DNA from: Tsukamurella sp040611135
Lineage (GTDB): Bacteria; Actinomycetota; Actinomycetes; Mycobacteriales; Mycobacteriaceae
Length of the DNA stretch: 64,000 nt
Direction: 5' to 3'
Assembly: GCF_040611135.1 (NCBI RefSeq)
Contig: NZ_JBEXNL010000004.1
Location: 186,001 to 250,000 of the forward strand
Shown: one piece after another, positions 27,151-35,148 of the stretch
How positions within the stretch are numbered: position 1 is the first letter of the stretch
Layout: every line of letters starts with the position of its first letter
Program-made: the position numbers and the translations under genes
The notes under the pieces: model-generated
The model's database searches: none
The model's input: the letters and a program-made list of their open reading frames with translations, nothing else
Told to the model about the DNA's origin: nothing

Positions 27151-27708
27151 ATGAGCGACGACGAACCGTACCTGATCAAGCGGTACTCGAATCGCAAGCT
27201 GTACGACTCGGTCCGGCGCAGATTCACCACGCTCGACGAGATCGCGTCACTGCTCGACTCCGGCGTCCGCATCGTCGTGCGCGATCACGACATCGGCACC
27301 GATCGCACCGACGAGGTGCTCGCGCAACTCCTGCGGCGCCAGGCGCAGAGTCGTCCGCGCGCCGCCGGATCCGGCGCATCCAGTCTGCTTGCCGAGCTGC
27401 TCCGCGCGCCGGCAGGGGTGGCTCAGTCCGTCGTCGACGGGCTGTCCGCGCAGGCTCAGGGGTCCGACGGTGCGCCCGCCCCCGGTCCGGAGCCCGACGG
27501 GGCGGAGGCGCCGGTGGAGAAATCCGAACCGAAGAAGTCCAAGACCGGCGGGAAGTCGAAGTCGAAGTCCGCCACAGCGAAATCCGATGCGGAGGCGGGC
27601 GGCGGCGACCAGCGCGACGAGGAGATCCGCGAGCTCCGGGAGCAGGTGAGCGCGCTGACCGAGGCGGTCACGCTCCTGCTCAAGGAGAAGACCGACCGCG
27701 CGGAGTAG
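27151..27708 (+). CDS. polyhydroxyalkanoate-type granule regulator (PhaR N-terminal domain)
   Basis: A 185-residue protein with an N-terminal PHB/PHA accumulation regulator domain (residues about 5-62: IKRYSNRKLYDS, FTTLDEIASLLDSG). PhaR binds DNA and granules and represses phasin genes. The middle is Pro/Lys-rich and disordered, and the C-terminus (IRELREQVSALTEAVTLLL) is a coiled coil. It follows the phasin-like gene and could regulate it through the palindromes at 26713-26751. The ATG at 27151 follows GAGGAGGGG; the open frame upstream to 27019 overlaps the terminator and is not used. Confidence 0.83.
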   Translation: MSDDEPYLIKRYSNRKLYDSVRRRFTTLDEIASLLDSGVRIVVRDHDIGTDRTDEVLAQLLRRQAQSRPRAAGSGASSLLAELLRAPAGVAQSVVDGLSAQAQGSDGAPAPGPEPDGAEAPVEKSEPKKSKTGGKSKSKSATAKSDAEAGGGDQRDEEIRELREQVSALTEAVTLLLKEKTDRAE

Positions 27709-27735
27709 GAGACCGGGGCGTGGCAGGATCGAGTC

Positions 27736-27981
27736 ATGACTGACGACGCCATTCACACCCGGATCGATTCGCTCATCGCGGAGGAGCACGACCTGCGCAC
27801 GCGGCTCGGGGCCGGCGAGATCACCGAGAGCGAGGAGCACGCGCGCCTGCAGGTGCTCGAGACCCAGCTCGATCAGGCCTGGGACCTCCTGCGGCAGCGC
27901 CGGGCGCGGCGCGAGTTCGGCGAGAACCCGGACGGCGCGGAGGCGCGGTCGGCGAACACCGTGGAGAACTACCGCAACTGA
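27736..27981 (+). CDS. DUF2630 family protein
   Basis: An 81-residue acidic helical protein beginning IHTRIDSLIAEEHDLR and ending in the family's EARSANTVENYRN tail. DUF2630 proteins are widespread in actinobacteria and have no known role. It lies 27 bases after the PhaR-like gene and may be co-transcribed with it. It looks like a two-helix coiled coil. Confidence 0.82.
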   Translation: MTDDAIHTRIDSLIAEEHDLRTRLGAGEITESEEHARLQVLETQLDQAWDLLRQRRARREFGENPDGAEARSANTVENYRN

Positions 27982-28017
27982 CGGTCCCCGGGCCGCGTGC
28001 TCCGACGGAGGCGCGAT

Positions 28018-28434
28018 CTACCGCAGGCAGACCCGCCAGCCGTCCTCCTTGACGTACTCGAACGTGCCGGTCTTCTTCTGCTGCGGCTTGCCGGCGAAGG
28101 TCGCGGTCATGGTGACCTTCGCAGTGGCTTTGTCGCCGTCTACCTTCACCTCGGCGATGTCGTCGAGGCTGACCGACTGCGGGTTGCCCTCGTCGTTCAT
28201 CGTCGAGATCTCCTGATCGATCATTTCCTTGCATGAGGAGGCGCGCAGTTTGTCGGCGTCCTTACCGCTCTGCCCCTGCACGTAGGTGGCGGTGACCTGC
28301 TTGATCTGCTCCTCGGGACCGGTGGCGGGGGCGTCGCTCGTCGCGTTCCCGCAAGCGGCGAGTGCGATCAGGGCGATCGCGCCGAGGGTGCCGAGGGTGC
28401 CGGCGGCTCCGGTGCGCAAGGGTGTCCGATTCAT
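28018..28434 (-). CDS. small lipoprotein, DUF4878/SnoaL-like
   Basis: A 138-residue exported lipoprotein. The signal peptide ends in a lipobox (IALAAC, Cys about residue 29). The mature part has a helix with a conserved-looking Cys pair and a beta-rich end (VKVDGDKATAKVTMTATFAG), a shape typical of small cystatin/NTF2-like actinobacterial lipoproteins. No catalytic motif is seen. The ATG at 28434 was chosen because it begins the signal peptide directly. Confidence 0.75.
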   Translation of the reverse strand: MNRTPLRTGAAGTLGTLGAIALIALAACGNATSDAPATGPEEQIKQVTATYVQGQSGKDADKLRASSCKEMIDQEISTMNDEGNPQSVSLDDIAEVKVDGDKATAKVTMTATFAGKPQQKKTGTFEYVKEDGWRVCLR

Positions 28435-28486
28435 GCCGGAACTGTAGCCCGGCCCCACCCTCCGCGGCGTCGTCGCCCCCGGGGCT

Positions 28487-28999
28487 TCAGGGCAGCGGCG
28501 ACAGCATCCGGTGCCGCTCCCGCAGTGCGATGGCCACCGGGTCGTCGCGCCGTCGCGGGTTGATACCGGGGCGCGGGCGCGCGTCGAGGTCGCGCACCGT
28601 CGGGACGACGCCGCACCGCGGGCACAGGCCGGACTCCTCGATGTCGGTGCCGCACGTCGCGTGGGCGAACACCCGGCCGGGGAAGTCCGCCTCCAGGTGG
28701 CGTTCGGCCCACCGGATGAGGCTGTAGACGGTGGGCCACAGGTCCTCTCCCGCGGCGGTCAGCTCGTACTCGACGGTGCGCCCCTCCTTCCGGCGCACCA
28801 CGACGCCGGCGTCGACCAGGGTCTCCAACCGGTCGGTGAGCACGGCGCGGGACACGTCCAGGTGGGCGAGCAGGTCGCTGAAATGCCGTACACCGAAGAA
28901 GAAGTCGCGCAGGATCAGCAGGGTCCACCGCTCGCCCACGACCTCCAGTGCGCGGGCGAGGTAGCAGCCCTGCGCCTCGTATCCGATTCCCAGCGCCAT
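28487..28999 (-). CDS. HxlR-family transcriptional regulator
   Basis: A 170-residue MarR/HxlR-type winged-helix regulator. The HxlR core GCYLARALEVVGERWTLLIL starts near residue 11; the recognition helix region is FSDLLAHLDVSRAVLTDRLE and the wing VVRRKEGRTVEYELT. A C-terminal extension carries Cys positions (ATCGTD, LCPRCG) that could hold zinc or sense thiol stress. It diverges from an MFS transporter, and both copies of a repeat at 29021-29071 lie between or at the two starts, so it very likely controls that transporter and itself. Confidence 0.9.
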   Translation of the reverse strand: MALGIGYEAQGCYLARALEVVGERWTLLILRDFFFGVRHFSDLLAHLDVSRAVLTDRLETLVDAGVVVRRKEGRTVEYELTAAGEDLWPTVYSLIRWAERHLEADFPGRVFAHATCGTDIEESGLCPRCGVVPTVRDLDARPRPGINPRRRDDPVAIALRERHRMLSPLP

Positions 29000-29020
29000 G
29001 GCCTCATCGTACGCGCCTCG

Positions 29021-29071
29021 AGTCTTGTGAACAGACTGAAAGTGGGTCATGATGAGTCTTGTGAACAGACT
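29021..29071. promoter_or_regulatory. two copies of a 17-bp inverted repeat, HxlR operator
   Basis: AGTCT-TGTGAAC-AGACT occurs at 29021-29037 and 29055-29071, 34 bp apart in direct orientation. The flanks are also shared: a G before the second copy and TG after both. The second copy lies inside the first codons of the MFS gene. Confidence 0.7.
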
Positions 29072-30476
29072 GGATTCGCCGTACGGCCGCGTGCTGGCGA
29101 CCGTCGCCGCCAGCACTCTCGTGGCGATGCTCGCCTACTCGGGCCCGCTGGGCAATGCGGTCACGCTGAACGGCGCGCTGCGCGCCGGCTCGGCGAGCGC
29201 CACCTGGATCCTCGCGTCGATGAGCGTCGGGCTCGCAGCGGCGCTGGTCACGGCGGGCGTGGTCGCCGACCGGATCGGCCACCGCCGGGTCTTCCTCGCC
29301 GGTGCCGTGGTTTTCGTCGCCGCGAACCTGGCGTGCGCGGTGATCGCGACCGCGCCGCTGTTCGTCGCCGCCCGCATCGTGGCGGGTATCGGCGCAGCGG
29401 GCATGATCGCGACGGGTCTCGGACTGGTCGCCGCGGTCAGTGAGCACGACGGCCACCGCGCTCGCACCGCCGTCTGGTGGAGTTCGTCGATGGGCGCGGG
29501 CATCGCGCTCGGTCCGATCCTCACCGGTGCGCTCGATCTCGCAGGCGCCTGGCGCCTGTTCTACCTAGTTCTGGCTGCTGCTGGTGCGGCGCTGTGGTTC
29601 TCGGCGCGGCGGATCCCGGCGCAGCCGCCGCACAACCCCGATCGCGCGCAGAGCGTGCTCGGCTTCGTGCTGCTCACGGCCGCGCTGAGTGCGGCGGTCG
29701 CGGCGCTCGTCGAGGTCCGCGCGCGGGACGCTCGCCTGGCGATCGCTCTCGCCGTCGCCGCAGTCGTCCTCACCGTGGCGCTCGTCGCGAGCCAGCGCTA
29801 CGGCTCCGCGCGCCTGGTCGACCCCGCGCTGTTCCGTCGCCGGCGCTTCCTCTCGGCGACCGTCGCCGGTTTGGGCACGGGCATCGGCATCATCTCCGCG
29901 ATGTCGTACTCCGGCACCTTCGTGGTGCACGGTCTGGGGTTGAGCACCTTGCAGGCCGGCGCTCTGCTCACGTTGTGGGCGGGTACGAGCGCCGTGGCCG
30001 CCCTGGGCTTCTCGCGCCTCGCCGGCGTTCTGTCCGACCGTGTGCACCTGGTCGGCGGACTGGCCGGGGTCGCGCTGGGCCTGCTCCTCATGTCCGGCCT
30101 GTCCGGCGGAGCCTCGCCCGCGCGCTTGATCCCCGGGCTCGTGGTCGCCGGCATCGCATCCGGACTGCTGAACACGGGCCTTGCCCGCGAGGCGATCGCT
30201 AGCGTCCCGGCGGGCGACGCCGCGATGGGCAGCGGCGTCAACAACACCGCCCGCTACGTCGGCTCGGCGCTGGGCATCACGATCGCGGGTGTGCTCGCCG
30301 CAGGTACCCCCGACGCGATCGCCGGCTGGAACCGCATTGCGCTCGCGGCGGCGGCGGCCTCGCTCGTGTGCGCCGCCGGTGCCGGCCTGCTCACGCTCCG
30401 GACAGGTGCTCCCGCAATCGGTTCAGGAACGCCGATTGCGCCTGCACCAGCTTCTCGGCGGCCTCGTCGAGGCTGA
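29049..30476 (+). CDS. MFS drug-efflux-type transporter
   Basis: A 475-residue major-facilitator protein with 12-14 membrane helices. The loop motif after helix 2 reads VADRIGHRRVF, and the antiporter-like segment GSALGITIAG is near the end, typical of the drug:H+ antiporter group. The start is uncertain: ATG at 29049 or 29052 places the operator repeat in the coding region, while a GTG at 29091 would avoid it. The 3' end runs 86 bases into the convergent NUDIX gene. It is probably regulated by the divergent HxlR protein. Confidence 0.87.
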   Translation: MMSLVNRLDSPYGRVLATVAASTLVAMLAYSGPLGNAVTLNGALRAGSASATWILASMSVGLAAALVTAGVVADRIGHRRVFLAGAVVFVAANLACAVIATAPLFVAARIVAGIGAAGMIATGLGLVAAVSEHDGHRARTAVWWSSSMGAGIALGPILTGALDLAGAWRLFYLVLAAAGAALWFSARRIPAQPPHNPDRAQSVLGFVLLTAALSAAVAALVEVRARDARLAIALAVAAVVLTVALVASQRYGSARLVDPALFRRRRFLSATVAGLGTGIGIISAMSYSGTFVVHGLGLSTLQAGALLTLWAGTSAVAALGFSRLAGVLSDRVHLVGGLAGVALGLLLMSGLSGGASPARLIPGLVVAGIASGLLNTGLAREAIASVPAGDAAMGSGVNNTARYVGSALGITIAGVLAAGTPDAIAGWNRIALAAAAASLVCAAGAGLLTLRTGAPAIGSGTPIAPAPASRRPRRG

Positions 30477-30855
30477 ACCAGTCGGCGCGGGCGATCTCCG
30501 GGAAGGTCTGCATCCGTCCCGATCCGCGTGGCCATTCCAGCTCGAACTCGTTCGAGGTGATCGTGGCGGCGTCGAAGTCGCCCTCGCGGGCGAACACCGT
30601 CACCGTCTTGCCGCCGGACTGCCGGACCGAGCCGAGCGGCACCGTCGGCCCCGCCGGCGCCGGGGAGCCCAGTTCCTCGGCGAACTCGCGCTCCGCGGCA
30701 GCGAGGGGCTCCTCATCGGTGTAGAGGCCCTTGGGGATCGACCACCCGTGCGCGTCCTTGCGCGCCCAGAACGGGCCGCCCATGTGCCCGATGAGCACCT
30801 CGACGGTGCCGCCGTCCCGGCGGAAGAGGAGCAGTCCGGCACTGGTCGTGGTCAT
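30391..30855 (-). CDS. NUDIX hydrolase
   Basis: A 154-residue nucleoside-diphosphate-X hydrolase. The NUDIX box is recognisable (KGLYTDEEPLAAAEREFAEE, then LG), with the catalytic REFAEELG helix intact but one residue fewer than the usual spacing before it. The N-terminus (SAGLLLFRRDGGTVEVLIGH) and WSIPKG are typical of the small predicted NTP-pyrophosphohydrolase subgroup. Substrate is unknown. Its 3' end overlaps the MFS gene in antisense. Confidence 0.88.
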   Translation of the reverse strand: MTTTSAGLLLFRRDGGTVEVLIGHMGGPFWARKDAHGWSIPKGLYTDEEPLAAAEREFAEELGSPAPAGPTVPLGSVRQSGGKTVTVFAREGDFDAATITSNEFELEWPRGSGRMQTFPEIARADWFSLDEAAEKLVQAQSAFLNRLREHLSGA

Positions 30856-30874
30856 AGCGGCAGCCTAGATCACA

Positions 30875-30893
30875 CAACTGGTCCAACCAGTTG
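30875..30893. promoter_or_regulatory. GntR (FadR-type) operator
   Basis: CAACTGGT-CCA-ACCAGTTG is a perfect 8+3+8 inverted repeat containing TGGT-N3-ACCA, the usual FadR-subfamily core. It lies between the divergent NUDIX gene and the GntR gene, 35 bases before the latter's start. Confidence 0.75.
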
Positions 30894-30927
30894 ACCAGAT
30901 GTGGCTCGCGGTGCCATGCTGTCCGGC

Positions 30928-31629
30928 ATGGATGTCACCCCGATCGCCAGGACAGCGGTCTCGGACGAGTTGCTCGCGCGCCTCGTCGACGAGATCCTCT
31001 CCGGCCGCCTCGTCCCGGGCGACACGCTGCCGGGGGAGCGCGACCTCGCCGAGAGGTTCGGCGTGAACCGGCACGCCGTCCGCGAGGCGCTCAAGGGCGT
31101 GCGGCAGGCGGGGCTGGTCCAGATCGCGCAGGGCGGCAAGACCCGTGTCCTGGACTGGCGGGAGAGCGCCGGACTGGACGTGCTCAGCGCCGTCGCCGCA
31201 GCCGGCGTCGTGCCGCCGCTGCGCGTGCTGCGCGATGTCACCGAGATGCGCCGCGCGGTCGCCGCCGACGCGTCGCGGCTGTGTGCCGAGCGGGCGAGCA
31301 CACAGCAGCGGGCCGCGATCGTCGAACTCGCGCAGGGCTATCCGGACGGCGGGTACGCCGCGGACGCCGCCTTCTGGACCGCCGTCATCGACGGCTCCGG
31401 CAACCTCGCCTACCGGCTCGCGCTCAACACGCTGCTCGCGGGCATGCGGGGCGTGGGGGAGCGGATCTTCGGCGCGCTCGGGCTCGACGGTGAGCTGCTG
31501 GACCGGCAGGCGCACCTCGATCTGGCCCGGCACATCGCCGACGGTGACGGCGCCGCCGCGCACCGCACCACCTCCGACCTCCTGGCCGGCGTCGTCGCCG
31601 CCCTCGACGCCGCTGCGGCGAACTCCTAG
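30928..31629 (+). CDS. GntR-family regulator, FadR subfamily
   Basis: A 233-residue regulator with an N-terminal winged helix (about residues 8-75; LPGERDLAERFGVNRHAVRE) and an all-helical FCD effector domain, which usually binds a carboxylic acid with a metal. The operator at 30875-30893 suggests self-control. The start is uncertain (GTG 30901, ATG 30916 or ATG 30928); the last gives the normal short N-terminus and leaves room for the operator. The sterol-desaturase-family gene follows 18 bases later and is probably its target. Confidence 0.9.
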   Translation: MDVTPIARTAVSDELLARLVDEILSGRLVPGDTLPGERDLAERFGVNRHAVREALKGVRQAGLVQIAQGGKTRVLDWRESAGLDVLSAVAAAGVVPPLRVLRDVTEMRRAVAADASRLCAERASTQQRAAIVELAQGYPDGGYAADAAFWTAVIDGSGNLAYRLALNTLLAGMRGVGERIFGALGLDGELLDRQAHLDLARHIADGDGAAAHRTTSDLLAGVVAALDAAAANS

Positions 31630-31647
31630 AAAGTCACAGGTACCACC

Positions 31648-32496
31648 GTGTTCGACCTCGTCCGCGCCGCCATCCCGGTGTTCGTCCTCTGCCTCGTTCT
31701 CGAGTACCTCTCGTTCCGGTTCCTGCCGGACGACGACGAACTCGGGTACGACCTGCGGGACTCGCGCACCAGCCTGACGATGGGCATCGGGAACGTGGTC
31801 ATCAACCTGGGCTGGAAGCTCGTGGTGCTCGCGGCGCTGGCCGGCGCGTACCTCCTGGCGCCGGTGCACCTCCCGGCCACGAACCCGCTGACCTGGGTGC
31901 TGCTGTTCCTGGCCGACGACCTGGCCTACTACTGGTACCACCGCACCCATCACACGGTGCGGGTGCTGTGGGCGAGCCACGTGGTGCACCATTCGAGCCG
32001 CTTCTACAACCTGTCCACGGCGCTGCGCCAGACCTGGACGCCGTTCACCGCGCTGCCCTACTGGATCCCGCTGGCGCTCATCGGCATTCCGCCGTGGATG
32101 ATTCTGCTGCAGCAATCGGTGAGTCTGCTCTACCAGTTCTTCATCCACACCGAACGGGTCGGGAAGCTGTGGCGCCCGATCGAATTCGTGATGAACACCC
32201 CGTCGCACCACCGCGTGCACCACGGCTCGAACGAGGCGTACCTCGACCGGAACTACGGCGGAATCCTCATCGCGTGGGACCGGCTGTTCCGGACCTTCGA
32301 GCCGGAGGGGGAGCGGGTGCGTTTCGGCCTGACGAAGAACATCGACACCCACAACCCGCTGCGGGTCGCGACGCACGAGTACACGTCCATCTGGCGGGAC
32401 CTGCGCGCGGCGGGCTCGTGGCGCGAGCGGTGGGGCTACGTGGCGAAGGGGCCCGGCTGGTCGCCCTCGCCCGCGCGCGTCGCCGCCTCTGACTGA
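31648..32496 (+). CDS. sterol desaturase / fatty acid hydroxylase superfamily protein
   Basis: A 282-residue membrane di-iron enzyme. The eight-histidine signature is present as HRTHH, HVVHH and HHRVHH, spread over about residues 99-200, with four to five membrane helices. The family inserts oxygen into or desaturates lipids such as sterols, carotenoids and fatty acids; the substrate here is unknown. Co-directional with and close to the GntR gene, so probably induced through it. Its 3' end overlaps the convergent MFS gene by 61 bases. Confidence 0.9.
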   Translation: MFDLVRAAIPVFVLCLVLEYLSFRFLPDDDELGYDLRDSRTSLTMGIGNVVINLGWKLVVLAALAGAYLLAPVHLPATNPLTWVLLFLADDLAYYWYHRTHHTVRVLWASHVVHHSSRFYNLSTALRQTWTPFTALPYWIPLALIGIPPWMILLQQSVSLLYQFFIHTERVGKLWRPIEFVMNTPSHHRVHHGSNEAYLDRNYGGILIAWDRLFRTFEPEGERVRFGLTKNIDTHNPLRVATHEYTSIWRDLRAAGSWRERWGYVAKGPGWSPSPARVAASD

Positions 32497-33737
32497 CGCC
32501 GCATCAGGCCCGCGTTGACGAGGCCCGCGCTCAGCACGATGAGGGTGGCGACGAGCGGCATGCACTGCGCCACGCCGGTACCGAATCGTTCCGCGAGTTC
32601 GCCGTTGACGGCGGAGGCCAGCGACTGACCGAGGATGATCGCCGACCCGAGGATCGTCATCACCGTGGCCGAGCGGCCGCGCGGACTGCGGGCGGCGCCC
32701 AGGCTGAACTCCGTGACGAGGGTGGGGCCCACGCCGATCCCGGCGACGGCGAGCCCCACGACGAGCCAGAGCAGCGACGGTGCGGCGGCGATGAGCGACG
32801 CACCGGCGACCATGGCGAGGGAGAAGGTGATCCACCGCCGACCGAGGGTGAACGCGTCGGGCAGGAGCGCGGATCCGAGCGCGAGGGCGGCCGATCCGAC
32901 GCCCATCACCCCGTAGAACAGGCCGGCCGACTCGGCATCGCCCGCGTCCCGCATGAACGCGGTGAGGCCGGTCAGGGTGAAGCCGAAGAACAGCCCCACG
33001 CCGAAGACGCCGGCCACGACGGTGATCAGGGCGGGGGCGCGCAATTCGCGTGCCGGGGCCTGTTCGACGGTGCCGGCGGTGTGCTGCTCGGTCGCGCGGC
33101 CGGTGGGGTGGAGGGCGAACGCGCCCACGAACAGGATCGTCAGTACTGCCGCGCCGACCATCGGTGCGGCGGGCGACATGGTGGTGGCGAGCAGCCCCAC
33201 GATCACGGGGCCGAAGACGAAGATCACCTCGTCGGCGGCGGACTCGTACGCCATCATCGAGAGCAGGGTGCGCCCGCGGCGACCTTCGGGCAGCTCCGTG
33301 GTGATCATGGCGACCACCCGGCTGCGCGACATGGGGCCGACCTGGGGCGCGCTCGCGCCCACGAGCGCGGCGGAGGCGAGCACCGTCCAGCCCGGCAGCG
33401 GGCTGAACACGACCCACGCCATGAGGAGCAGGGCGAGGCTGTTGACGATCCCTGCTGTGAGGACCGCGCGGCGTTGCCCGAACCGGTCCGCCGCGGCGCC
33501 CACGAGTGGTCCGACGGCGGCGGAACCGATGCCGACCATCGCCGAGCTCAGTCCGCCGAAGGCGAGCGAGTCCCGGCCCGCGACGACGAGGGTGAGAACG
33601 CCGACCACCATCATCGCGAAGGGCAGCCGGGCGACCAGCGCGATCGGGAAGTAGGTGGGTCCCGCGATCGACAGCATCGATGGATCCTTCGATCCGGCTG
33701 CCTGGGGGGAGGTTTCGTGGGGCATGATGGCGGTCAC
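32436..33737 (-). CDS. MFS transporter
   Basis: A 433-residue major-facilitator protein with 12 predicted helices and the loop motif GAAADRFGQRRAVL between helices 2 and 3. A second half-motif is less clear. Substrate is unknown. The GTG at 33737 has a GGAAAGGG site at the right distance; an ATG at 33725 is possible. Its last 61 bases overlap the hydroxylase gene in antisense. Confidence 0.85.
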   Translation of the reverse strand: MTAIMPHETSPQAAGSKDPSMLSIAGPTYFPIALVARLPFAMMVVGVLTLVVAGRDSLAFGGLSSAMVGIGSAAVGPLVGAAADRFGQRRAVLTAGIVNSLALLLMAWVVFSPLPGWTVLASAALVGASAPQVGPMSRSRVVAMITTELPEGRRGRTLLSMMAYESAADEVIFVFGPVIVGLLATTMSPAAPMVGAAVLTILFVGAFALHPTGRATEQHTAGTVEQAPARELRAPALITVVAGVFGVGLFFGFTLTGLTAFMRDAGDAESAGLFYGVMGVGSAALALGSALLPDAFTLGRRWITFSLAMVAGASLIAAAPSLLWLVVGLAVAGIGVGPTLVTEFSLGAARSPRGRSATVMTILGSAIILGQSLASAVNGELAERFGTGVAQCMPLVATLIVLSAGLVNAGLMRRQSEAATRAGEGDQPGPFAT

Positions 33738-33966
33738 CGGAGGGGCCCTTTCCGCGGCGCCCGGCCGCATCTCTCGACGTGCCGCCTTGGGTGCCCGCAG
33801 GCCGTGCCAGGTAGATACACGGGTTCTCGCTGCGGCGTGGGCCGCAGCGGAAACATCCTATCAATTCTCCGAGCGTCGCGCCGATCGCGACGAAGTGGAC
33901 ACGTTGTCAAAACTAATGAAACCCCAGGTAGGGAGGTGTTTTGCCCGAATGGTCACAGCGGATGAA

Positions 33967-34000
33967 TAAGGCTAGTCTCACATGACTATGACTAGCCTTA
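33967..34000. promoter_or_regulatory. 10-bp inverted repeat over the CopD-like start, iron-box-like
   Basis: TAAGGCTAGT (33967-33976) and ACTAGCCTTA (33991-34000) are perfect complements with a 14-base spacer. The left half with its extension agrees with the IdeR/DtxR consensus at about 13 of 19 positions. The repeat covers the start codon region, where a bound repressor would block initiation. Confidence 0.45.
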
Positions 34001-35115
34001 CCTTGCATTTCGCGGCGGCCGCCCCCGCCGCTCCACCGCTGTGGCGCATCCTCACGCAGATGGGCTACTTCGGCGCGCTCGCGCTGTCGGGCGGGCTGTT
34101 CCTGGCGTTGGCGTTCCTGTTGCCCGCGGGCGCGCGCGGCGGGGCGGCCGATCGCAGTCTGCGGGGCCTCGCGCCGGCCGTCGCGGTGTTCGTCGTGATC
34201 GCGGGGTACGCCCAGTACGCGGGGCGCATCGCACGCACCAAGCTCGGCTTCTCCTTCACCGAGTCGCTCTCGCCGAGCCGGTTCGGCGCCTATCTGGACC
34301 TCCCGCTCGAGAAGGGCGCCTGGATCTCGGCGTCGGTGATGGCCACGGTGCAGCTCGGCCTCTTCGCGCTCGCCGCCGTCCTGCTGCTCGCGGTCCGGCG
34401 CCTGCACGGACGGGCCATGGCGACCGTCGCGACGGTGGGCTTCGCCGTCGTCGTGCTGACGGCATCGGCACCCAGCCTGACCACGGCGGTCGTGGGCATG
34501 GACGCGACGGCCAACCGCGTGCTCAAGCTCGCGCACATCCTGGCCTGTGTGGTCTGGCTCGGCGGGGTGTTCGTGCTCGCCGCGGCGGGTCTGAGGGCCC
34601 GGCGTTCCGGGGGCGACGGTGCCGGCGCCTTCGAACGCATGTGGGTGCGGTTCAGTGCGTGGGCCATGGGTGCGGTGATCACCGTCGGCGTGAGCGGCCT
34701 GTGGCTGACCTGGGTGCACCTCGGATCCTTCGCGCAGTTCGTGACCACCCCGTACGGGCGTTACCTGCTGATCAAGCTGGTGCTGGTGGCGGCGATGGTC
34801 GGCGCCGGCGTCTACAACGTGCGTGTCCTCATCCCCGCGATCGCGCGGGCCAGGCTCGCGGGGGAGGACGACACCATCGTCCGGCTCGCCCTGCACCACT
34901 TCCCCAAGGTCGTCGCCGCCGAGGCGGTCGCCGGCATCGGCGTGCTGCTCATCGTGCCCTTCCTGTCGGGCTCGGCTCGTAAGCAGGCCGACGGTGCCGC
35001 GGCCGGCCCGTTCGACTGGGAGACCTTCGGCATCGGCGCGGTCCTCGTCGCGCTGCTGATCGGCGCGTGTGTCGTGGCGGTGCGGACCGTCCCGGAGTCG
35101 CGGGTCGCAGCCTGA
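33982..35115 (+). CDS. CopD-like membrane protein
   Basis: A 377-residue membrane protein with about eight to nine helices and a conserved central segment LKLAHILACVVWLGGVFVLA, which resembles CopD/PcoD copper-resistance proteins with their His near helix ends. CopC and an extended CopC-CopD fusion are not seen here. The start at 33982 places the repeat inside the coding region; the next in-frame ATG is 33988 and another is 34060 at the first helix. An iron-type operator would be unusual for a copper protein, so heme or iron handling should be considered. Confidence 0.78.
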   Translation: MTMTSLTLHFAAAAPAAPPLWRILTQMGYFGALALSGGLFLALAFLLPAGARGGAADRSLRGLAPAVAVFVVIAGYAQYAGRIARTKLGFSFTESLSPSRFGAYLDLPLEKGAWISASVMATVQLGLFALAAVLLLAVRRLHGRAMATVATVGFAVVVLTASAPSLTTAVVGMDATANRVLKLAHILACVVWLGGVFVLAAAGLRARRSGGDGAGAFERMWVRFSAWAMGAVITVGVSGLWLTWVHLGSFAQFVTTPYGRYLLIKLVLVAAMVGAGVYNVRVLIPAIARARLAGEDDTIVRLALHHFPKVVAAEAVAGIGVLLIVPFLSGSARKQADGAAAGPFDWETFGIGAVLVALLIGACVVAVRTVPESRVAA

Positions 35116-35148
35116 TGGATCCGGCCCGCCGGGCGACCGGCGGGCGTG

